Positions 1-5,068 of a stretch of DNA of 5,068 nt are shown here, one piece after another. Source of the stretch: an uncultured Mollicutes bacterium (GTDB lineage: Bacteria; Bacillota_I; Bacilli_A; RFN20; CAG-826); NCBI GenBank assembly GCA_900550795.1, contig URTN01000072.1:1-5068 (forward strand), given 5' to 3'. A program made the translations under genes and the position numbers. The notes below the pieces were generated by a model. That model was not told the origin of the DNA. It saw nothing but the letters and a program-made list of their open reading frames with translations, and made no database searches. Numbering within the stretch: the stretch's first letter is position 1; each line of letters starts with the position of its first letter.

Positions 1-762
1 GGTATATATGCTTTAAATGATGAACTACTAGATGAACTAAAAGGAATCGAAATAGTAAAGAATTTCATCGATGGCAACCCTAAATCCTTGTTCCTTAGAC
101 GTCTTATTAGGGATATGGGTTCAACAAGTGCGTCAACTTCTTTTACGGCTAAGTTATATTTCTCTTCCATCATGGATAGCTATAGACAGACCATCCTTCC
201 TTCTAGAAGCAAAGCCGATTTAGTTTTAGATAACGATATGTCTTTTGCTGAACTTAGGTCAGGCAATCTTTATTTAAGCAAAAATCTTTACCCCGTAAAT
301 TCAAAAGAAGGATTAAAGAGGCTAGAAGATAATTCTCTAGTAGTAGAGAGATCTTTCCAAAAGGATTTCTATATTGTCTGCGCCAATGAGAAACAAGAAG
401 AAAATAATATCCTTAGATTTAGGGAAACTTCTTTTGATGAAGGAAAGACTTATAAACCAGCTTCCTTGGTTCATAAAGGCGCCCCTAAATGGAGAAAAGA
501 CAACAAGATAATTAGACCAGTCAATGTCTTGCTTGATGAAAATTGCATCCAAGATGTCTGGAAAGATGAAGAAAGCTGCCTTTATGATTTCCTTACTAAT
601 GGATTCATGATTAATAGAATCGAAATCAAAATAAAGACCAGGATTATCTATAAAGGTTATAACATTACTTTATTTGAAGCCAAAGATAGGAATAACAATC
701 TAGAGATAGGTGATGATATCCCTGCATCTATATTGGAAGAAGTGCTTAATTACGTTAGATAA
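1..762 (+). CDS. Uridine-kinase-type P-loop kinase with C-terminal CYTH-like domain (5' partial)
   Basis: The frame is open from base 1 to the TAA at 760-762, so 253 residues are visible and the N-terminus, with the Walker A loop, lies outside the window. An in-frame TTG at 88 is an internal leucine, not a start. Residues 1-80 resemble the C-terminal half of uridine kinase / phosphoribulokinase-type enzymes: GIYALNDELLDEL, then FID, an arginine-rich lid-like stretch LFLRRLIRDMG (30-40), a helix ending in PSRSKADLVLDND. Residues about 112-235 do not belong to a normal uridine kinase. LRFRE (138-142), HKG (158-160), IRPVNVLLDE (171-180), LTNGF (198-202), KIKTR (210-214) and LFEAKD (224-229) appear in the order expected of a CYTH / triphosphate-tunnel fold. 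The canonical N-terminal ExExK motif is not evident; ERSFQK (116-121) stands about where it would be. The same two-domain order is known from plant TTM1/TTM2. Nucleoside or triphosphate/pyrophosphate chemistry in the cytoplasm is inferred. The kinase part is fairly secure, the CYTH call moderate. Confidence 0.72.
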   Translation, partial: GIYALNDELLDELKGIEIVKNFIDGNPKSLFLRRLIRDMGSTSASTSFTAKLYFSSIMDSYRQTILPSRSKADLVLDNDMSFAELRSGNLYLSKNLYPVNSKEGLKRLEDNSLVVERSFQKDFYIVCANEKQEENNILRFRETSFDEGKTYKPASLVHKGAPKWRKDNKIIRPVNVLLDENCIQDVWKDEESCLYDFLTNGFMINRIEIKIKTRIIYKGYNITLFEAKDRNNNLEIGDDIPASILEEVLNYVR

Positions 763-1842
763 AATCATCTAGTACTTTTATCAAGGCCTTTCTATATAAT
801 TCTTTCGCATGTTCTTTAATGTATTCAAAAGGCATATTTTCATCTGAGGTTCTATAAATTCGATATAATGGGTCGCTTATTTTTGATTTGCCACATATTA
901 TCACTAGCTTATTTTTATCAACTCGTTTCGATATACCGTTTATAGCCTTTCCGTTTAATGATTGGCTATCAAAACTACCTTCCCCTGTAATTATTAGGTC
1001 TGCTTTAGATGCATATTTATCAAAATCATTTAAGTCCAATATTTTATCTATTCCTAATTTAATCGAAGCATCAAAGAAAGAATAGAAACACCCTCCTAAT
1101 CCTCCTGAAGCCCCTAAAGAAGGAATATTATTTAAATCTTTTCCTAGCTCTTTTTAATGATAGAAGAGAAGTGGTTGAATGATTTATCAAGGAATTCAAT
1201 TTCTTTTTCGTTATATCCTTTTTGCTTACCAAAGATATAACTAGCCCCGTTAATCCCGGTTAAAGGACTAGTAACATCGCAATAGCAATTAAACTTAATT
1301 CCCTTAATCTTTTCCTTTGGTTTTTCTATATTAAACGAATACACGTCCTTAATATCTTTAGCAGTCAGTTCATCCTTAACATTGAAGTCCACCCCTAAAT
1401 AAGAAAGTAATCCTATCCCCATTTCATTTGTAGAACTTCCGCCTAAAAATATATTTATCGATCTAGGGTTATGCTTTAATGCATCTTCGATTACTATTCC
1501 TATTCCTTTAGTAGTCCTCTCTAATGATGATATCTTATTTGTTAGATATGGTAGTCCAATAATCTTAGCAGCTTCAATATAGACATCATTATCTTTGGAT
1601 ATGAAGTAGGGGACATTAATCGCATTATATTCAGCATCGATAGAATCAACATATATTGTTTTTCCTTCTAGGATAGCCGAGATAATATCTAAACTACCTT
1701 CCCCTCCATCTGCAATAGGTAAATAAACCCCATTGAAGTAGGATTTATATTTATTGTTTATAACTTCTTTTGAGATAGAAATAATATCAAAGGTAGATAA
1801 AGTTCCTTTAAAAGAATCTAGGCAAAACAAAACATTCTTCAT
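755..1842 (-). pseudogene. glxK: Glycerate kinase (GlxK/GarK family), split by a one-base frameshift
   Basis: This family (Pfam Gly_kinase) phosphorylates D-glycerate with ATP in the cytoplasm, giving phosphoglycerate for glycolysis. The ATG at 1842-1840 opens 232 residues with family hallmarks: a DSFKGTLS N-terminal motif, PIADGGEGS, FLGGSSTNEMG, and CDVTSPLTGINGAS followed by FGKQKG. Translation then stops at a TAG (1146-1144). The homology continues in the -1 frame as KELGKDLNNIPSLGASGGLGG, then ITGEGSFDSQSLNGKA, ending at the TAA at 757-755. Adding one A to the A5 run (T5 at 1151-1155 on the plus strand) restores one frame of 362 residues, close to the usual family length of roughly 370-380. 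The downstream piece has no proper start: its first possible start, a TTG at 1039, lies past the conserved glycine-rich segment. The gene is last in the transporter operon, 30 bases after the second permease, with no visible Shine-Dalgarno. A recent mutation, a sequencing or assembly error, or recoding could explain the break. The family call is firm. Confidence 0.9.
1151..1155. other. Homopolymer at the frameshift point (T5 on plus, A5 on coding strand)
   Basis: On the coding strand the bases read ATT AAA AAG AGC TAG in the frame of the upstream glycerate kinase part, while the conserved downstream protein is read one base back as AAA GAG CTA GGA. One extra A in this run removes both the frame change and the stop. 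The tract is short for phase variation, and no strong downstream hairpin or upstream Shine-Dalgarno stimulator for recoding was seen. Confidence 0.75.
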
Positions 1843-1848
1843 AGATTC

Positions 1849-1854
1849 ATTATA
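1849..1854 (-). promoter_or_regulatory. Candidate -10 box (TATAAT) just before the glycerate kinase start
   Basis: A perfect TATAAT on the minus strand ends six bases before the ATG at 1842, so transcription from it would begin at or next to the start codon. No convincing -35 box is found at 16-18 bases spacing (the hexamer at 17 bases is GGTAAT), and no full extended -10 TGn is present. No Shine-Dalgarno is visible in the 30 bases before the ATG, unlike the two permease genes, which fits a leaderless mRNA. In DNA this AT-rich a chance match is quite possible. Confidence 0.4.
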
Positions 1855-1856
1855 AC

Positions 1857-1868
1857 TAATCTAGATTA
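1857..1868. repeat. Perfect 12-bp palindrome, candidate operator
   Basis: TAATCTAGATTA equals its own reverse complement and lies in the 30-base gap between the second permease and the glycerate kinase, directly upstream of the candidate -10 box. A dimeric repressor bound here would cover the -10/-35 spacer. As an RNA hairpin it would have almost no loop, so a DNA-protein role is more likely than a terminator. CTAG-centred words are common in this window, which raises the chance of coincidence. Confidence 0.3.
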
Positions 1869-1872
1869 TTAA

Positions 1873-2910
1873 TTACCTAGAAGATTTATCGTAAGGAATA
1901 CCTTCTGCTTTTGGAGCATGGCTCTTTTTAGAGAAGACAATAAGGGAAAGGAATGCTAGTAGATATGGAAGCATATTATAGAAGGCTTTTGAATTAATTG
2001 GATTATTCCAACTTCCAGAGAAGGCTGTAACCATGAAATTAGATAAGGCAAAGAAAGCAGCAAAGAATAATGATGCCAAGGTGATATTTATAGCCTTCCA
2101 GTTACCTAGAATTTCAATGGCTAATACCAAGAAGCCATAACCAAATACCCCAGAAGCCAAGTTCCATTCACCTAATCTTAAACAAGAAAAGATGATAAAT
2201 CCCCCAATAGAAGCAGAAGCGCTTCCTATAGCAGTGGATATATATCTCATCTTATTGACATTAATACCGACCGAATCGGCTGCAGCAGGATTTTCACCAC
2301 ACGCCCTAAGCCTTAATCCGAATCTAGTCTTGTTGATTAGGAATATTAAGATAAATATCAAGATGATTCCGATTAGGACAGTTATGTTTATATTAGAAAA
2401 TGCTCCATTGAAGAAAGCAGATTTCGTATTGTAATTCATGACATTGAATGACATGGATGTATTCATATTTGGTTCGTCTTTTGCGAGGTGGATTGTATTT
2501 AGGATCAATACAATAGCAGCTGCAAGGGAATTCATCGCCGTGCCGACGATAGTCTGATCAGCTTTGAATTTTATTGATACAAAAGACAGCAAGAAAGAGA
2601 AAGCAATGCCAACTACAACCGACATTAACATCCCTAATATATAGATGAAATTGACGAAGAACCAATTGTTTAATAAGGCGCTTTCTCCCATCCAGCCATA
2701 TATTTGCTGAATGAATAATATGCCTGAGAATGCCCCGATTAACATCGAACCATCAAGAGAAATATTGATAATGCCGGAGCATTCGCTAAACATACCGCCA
2801 AAAGAACCAAGGGTAAATCCGACTCCAAAGACAATGAATAGGAATATTATTGAACCCCATGTAGCAGCAGGGATATCAATACATGTATTTAACATAGATA
2901 ATAATTCCAT
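1873..2910 (-). CDS. nupQ: Nucleoside ABC transporter permease, NupQ-like
   Basis: This is an integral membrane permease of the BPD_transp_2 family (PF02653), the second of the pair forming the channel of BmpA-type nucleoside importers. I place the start at the ATG at 2910-2908, giving 345 residues, because an AAGGAGG lies nine bases before it. An ATG 17 codons upstream is in frame, but it sits inside the preceding gene and lacks this support. SECSGIINISLDGSMLIGAF (residues 42-61) matches the family's ERSGVVNIGLEG region. GLRLRACGENPAAADSVGIN (198-217) is the cytoplasmic loop thought to contact the ATPase, and FGYGFLVLAIEILGNW (256-271) is the conserved late segment. Hydrophobic stretches at about 20-40, 52-70, 86-112, 120-140, 175-193, 225-245, 256-295 and 311-327 suggest eight or more membrane spans. 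Only one base separates the ATG from the stop of the upstream permease, so translation is probably coupled. Nucleoside specificity is inferred from family. Confidence 0.9.
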   Translation of the reverse strand: MELLSMLNTCIDIPAATWGSIIFLFIVFGVGFTLGSFGGMFSECSGIINISLDGSMLIGAFSGILFIQQIYGWMGESALLNNWFFVNFIYILGMLMSVVVGIAFSFLLSFVSIKFKADQTIVGTAMNSLAAAIVLILNTIHLAKDEPNMNTSMSFNVMNYNTKSAFFNGAFSNINITVLIGIILIFILIFLINKTRFGLRLRACGENPAAADSVGINVNKMRYISTAIGSASASIGGFIIFSCLRLGEWNLASGVFGYGFLVLAIEILGNWKAINITLASLFFAAFFALSNFMVTAFSGSWNNPINSKAFYNMLPYLLAFLSLIVFSKKSHAPKAEGIPYDKSSR

Positions 2911-2911
2911 C

Positions 2912-4189
2912 TTATTTGGCCTCCTTTGCTTTTCTAGAGAATAATTGCTTGAAGCAAGCATCTATTGTTTCTTTATGCTTGATGTTACTTCTTCTAATAA
3001 GAGTGATGAATAAAGCAGATAAGGAAGCAACATAGACAATGACGGCCCTAATTAGTTCCATATAATATTTGCTATATAGAATAGATACGTTAACTATCCT
3101 AGTCTGTGCTTCGGTTATATAATTAATAAAGAAGGCCGAGAAGATACATCCTATTGGGTCGGTTTGACCAATAAGGGCAACCGAAATACCATTGAACCCA
3201 TCTGCAATCATGACCCCGTCAAGCGAATTATATGTGAAGGCCTTTGGAGAGGATGGATTAGAGAATACTAGATATCCGCAAATCCCGGCAATAGCGCCAG
3301 AAAGAAGTAATGATAAGACTATCTTTTGGTCTTGGTTGATACCTGCGTATTTAGCGGCATATTTATTCGATCCACATAATTTCATTTCAAATCCGAACTT
3401 GGTGAACTTCAAAATGAAGAAGAATATTAAACATATTACAATCGCGATTATTAATCCCCAGGTTACGCCATAGAAAGTGCTACTTTCTCCAAATAGGGAA
3501 GGCATTCTTCCTTGTATTCCCATCTTTGCTAATTGGGCTTTGTTATAGAAATCGATACAATCTTCCGGCAACTGTTGACCTATTAAGGAAGTTAAGTAAT
3601 AGACAATCCAGTTAAGCATGATGCCAGAAAGTACTTCATTAACATTGAATTTAGCTTTTAATATACCTGAAATTGCCCCAACGGCAGCTCCTCCAAGTAA
3701 GGCAACTACCATACAGGCTAGCCAATTCCCTCCATTAAAGGAAACGATAAAGGCAAGGAAGGCACCCATTGTTAATTGACCGGTAATTCCAATGTTGAAT
3801 AAGCCTAATTTAAAGGCAAATGAAATTGATAAACCCGCTAACATCATCGGGGTCATATTCATTAATACATGAGAAATGGAACTCTTTTTAGAGAATCCAG
3901 AAGTAATAAGGACAGATAACCCACGGAAACAGTTCTCCGGATCTCTAATAAGCATGACTATAAATCCTGCTAGTAATCCAATTAAGACACAAATGACACT
4001 AGATGCAATTGCCTTAGTCGCTCCAAAAGAGAATAGCCATGAAACTCCTTTAGCAATCGGGACGCAGACATATCTAAGTCCCTTCCAGATATTTTTGCCT
4101 AGTTTGACAAAGAAAGGATTAAAAATATTGACGAAGAATGAACATATGGCTTTCCAAATCTTGGAAAAGAAATTCTTAATTTTATCCAT
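2912..4189 (-). CDS. nupP: Nucleoside ABC transporter permease, NupP-like, with long N-terminal extension
   Basis: This is the first membrane permease of the importer (BPD_transp_2 family), 425 residues from the ATG at 4189. FNIGITGQ (131-138) is the family's FNIG(V/I)xGQ motif. GFEMKLCGSNKYAAKYAGIN (266-285) is the EAA-like cytoplasmic loop that should dock on the ATPase. GFNGISVALIG (331-341) is the conserved late segment. Membrane spans are likely at about 60-81, 112-130, 138-152, 157-175, 187-203, 243-261, 289-310, 331-358 and 378-397. Residues 1-58 are unusual: lysine-rich and aromatic (KNFFSKIWKAICSFFVNIF and more), probably an amphipathic or re-entrant segment before the first span. 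The tail after 398 is basic. As I recall the family, NupP proteins run about 350 residues, so this one is long mainly because of these ends. An AAAGGTG lies seven bases before the ATG, and the ATPase stop codon is two bases away. Family certain; substrate inferred. Confidence 0.92.
   Translation of the reverse strand: MDKIKNFFSKIWKAICSFFVNIFNPFFVKLGKNIWKGLRYVCVPIAKGVSWLFSFGATKAIASSVICVLIGLLAGFIVMLIRDPENCFRGLSVLITSGFSKKSSISHVLMNMTPMMLAGLSISFAFKLGLFNIGITGQLTMGAFLAFIVSFNGGNWLACMVVALLGGAAVGAISGILKAKFNVNEVLSGIMLNWIVYYLTSLIGQQLPEDCIDFYNKAQLAKMGIQGRMPSLFGESSTFYGVTWGLIIAIVICLIFFFILKFTKFGFEMKLCGSNKYAAKYAGINQDQKIVLSLLLSGAIAGICGYLVFSNPSSPKAFTYNSLDGVMIADGFNGISVALIGQTDPIGCIFSAFFINYITEAQTRIVNVSILYSKYYMELIRAVIVYVASLSALFITLIRRSNIKHKETIDACFKQLFSRKAKEAK
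2920..2926 (-). promoter_or_regulatory. Shine-Dalgarno AAGGAGG fixing the second permease start
   Basis: CCTCCTT on the plus strand reads AAGGAGG on the minus strand, nine bases before the ATG at 2910. It lies within the last codons of the upstream permease gene. It selects the start giving 345 residues over the longer in-frame reading that begins at 2961. Confidence 0.9.
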
Positions 4190-4191
4190 TT

Positions 4192-5067
4192 CTATTCACC
4201 TTTCCTTTCTTGTCTTTTTGCCCCGGACATATAAAGACCAATTTCTTGGATTGTAGTTTCTTTTGGATTTAGCTCAGCGACTATCTCGCCTTCATGCATG
4301 ACTAAAATCCTATCGCTAAGATTCATGACTTCATCTAATTCTAGCGATACTAGTAAGACAGCTTTTCCTTTATCTCTAGATTCGATTAATTGCTTATGGA
4401 TCTTTTCAATCGCGCCAACATCAAGTCCTCTAGTAGGGGAGACGGCTAATAGTAATGGGGCACCTAAATCTAGTTGCCTTCCGATTATGGCCTTTTGCTG
4501 GTTTCCTCCTGACATTGATCTAACAATAGTTTTATAGCCAAGAGATGAACGGATATCATATTCTTCAATCAATTTATTCGCGTATTCATTTATCTCTTTC
4601 TTGTTCCTAATGCCGAACATGTTGAACGGCTTTTGGAAATAACGTTGCAAAACTAGGTTATCTGCTAAAGAAAAATCTAGGGCCAAACCATATTTATGCC
4701 TATCTTCAGGAATGTGGCTTAATCCTGCAAGGGCTCTTTTCCTTACGCTTAATTTTTCTAAATGGGCATCAATATATTCTTCTTCGTTGCCACCTTCTTT
4801 ATATTTAGGATTCTTTACATGGTGGAGGACTAATTCGCCTTGTTTAGCCTTACATAATCCAGTTAAGGCATATATCAAATCGCTTTGTCCATTTCCTTCT
4901 ATACCTGCTAGACAAACAATTTCTCCTTCCCTAATTGAGAAAGAAACATCCTTTACGGTATCTTTCCTCTTTTCAGGATTAAAGACAGTTAAATTAGAGA
5001 CAGTAAGTATTTCTTTTCCAGGCTTAGCATCATCTTTTTCAGTTACAAGTTGGACTTCTCTTCCAAC
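4192..5067 (-). CDS. nupO: Nucleoside ABC transporter ATP-binding protein, NupO-like (C-terminal half, 5' partial)
   Basis: The frame is open from the right edge to the TAG at 4194-4192, giving 291 residues; a family member has about 500-515, so the first ATPase domain lies outside the window. A TTG at 4878 is internal (leucine 64), not a start. The visible part begins with VGREV, the linker typical between the two domains, then the second ATPase domain. Its Walker A is degenerate, GIEGNGQS (55-62), with Q where the ATP-binding lysine should be. IPEDRHKYGLALDFSLADNL (about 118-137) is highly diagnostic of this family. The signature is SMSGGNQQK (184-192). The Walker B region LLLAVSPTRGLD (205-216) lacks the usual aspartate-glutamate pair, and the switch histidine is not seen (SLELDE). 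Degeneracy of the second domain is normal here, the first domain carrying the active site, so this is not decay. The protein would sit on the inner face of the membrane and drive the two permeases encoded just downstream. Confidence 0.93.
   Translation of the reverse strand, partial: VGREVQLVTEKDDAKPGKEILTVSNLTVFNPEKRKDTVKDVSFSIREGEIVCLAGIEGNGQSDLIYALTGLCKAKQGELVLHHVKNPKYKEGGNEEEYIDAHLEKLSVRKRALAGLSHIPEDRHKYGLALDFSLADNLVLQRYFQKPFNMFGIRNKKEINEYANKLIEEYDIRSSLGYKTIVRSMSGGNQQKAIIGRQLDLGAPLLLAVSPTRGLDVGAIEKIHKQLIESRDKGKAVLLVSLELDEVMNLSDRILVMHEGEIVAELNPKETTIQEIGLYMSGAKRQERKGE
4197..4203 (-). promoter_or_regulatory. Shine-Dalgarno AAAGGTG of the first permease
   Basis: CACCTTT on the plus strand reads AAAGGTG on the minus strand, seven bases before the ATG at 4189 and overlapping the end of the ATPase gene. 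It supports the full-length start, so the aromatic N-terminal extension of the permease is probably really made. Confidence 0.75.
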
Positions 5068-5068
5068 C

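Noticed and set aside
758..782. Inverted repeat GATAAAA / TTTTATC (758-764 and 776-782) at the convergent junction as a terminator.
   Set aside because: The stem has only one G-C pair and an 11-base loop, with no following T tract in either direction; too weak to call.
755..1039. A separate small gene of 94 codons starting at TTG 1039.
   Set aside because: The protein continues the glycerate kinase homology upstream of that TTG, so it is the 3' part of the frameshifted gene.
888..1085. Plus-strand open frame of 65 codons opposite the glycerate kinase, and the minus-strand frame 337-552 opposite the kinase-CYTH gene.
   Set aside because: Antisense shadows of genes with clear homology.
4298..4537. 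Plus-strand open frame of 79 codons opposite the ATPase, and similar frames at 2192-2434, 2711-2944, 3192-3473 and 3876-4256.
   Set aside because: All lie antisense to strongly conserved transporter genes and show no recognisable family motif or ribosome binding site; they are shadows.
5043..5067. Degenerate Walker A and Walker B in the ATPase as evidence of gene decay.
   Set aside because: The second ATPase domain of this double-domain family normally carries GNGQS and lacks the catalytic glutamate.
1..5068. Mollicute genetic code (TGA as tryptophan).
   Set aside because: The long frames close under the standard code and use TGG for tryptophan; no internal TGA is needed.

Overview
The window is AT-rich, densely coded bacterial DNA. 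The protein families and the AAGGAGG-type ribosome binding sites suggest a low-GC Firmicute or a Bacilli/Erysipelotrichia-like gut lineage; the exact taxon cannot be fixed from the sequence. The open genes read through with TGG for tryptophan and end in TAA or TAG, so nothing requires the Mycoplasma code (TGA = Trp). No RNA gene, CRISPR array, insertion sequence or integrase was found, and no stretch longer than about 30 bases lacks a gene.

Layout. On the plus strand, 1-762 is the 3' part of a gene whose start lies left of the window. It encodes the end of a uridine-kinase-type P-loop domain joined to a C-terminal region that looks like a CYTH / triphosphate-tunnel domain. It converges tail to tail, with an 8-base overlap, on a minus-strand operon filling the rest of the window. 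Read in its own direction (right to left), the operon encodes: the C-terminal half of a double-domain ABC ATPase (4192-5067, start outside the window); a first membrane permease (2912-4189); a second membrane permease (1873-2910); and a glycerate kinase (755-1842) broken by a one-base frameshift at a five-base homopolymer.

How the genes work together. The ATPase and the two permeases are the standard core of a BmpA-type (NupOPQ-like) nucleoside importer. They are packed with gaps of 2 and 1 bases, each permease having its own Shine-Dalgarno sequence inside the preceding gene. The lipoprotein substrate-binding subunit is not in the window and may lie upstream, beyond 5068. The glycerate kinase follows after 30 bases that hold a perfect TATAAT six bases before its ATG, a perfect 12-bp palindrome, and no visible Shine-Dalgarno, so it may have its own, possibly leaderless, transcript. 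A nucleoside importer beside a uridine-kinase-like protein suggests nucleoside salvage; the place of glycerate kinase in that theme is unclear.

The points most worth following up are the kinase-CYTH fusion, the frameshift that splits the glycerate kinase, and the unusual start region of that gene.
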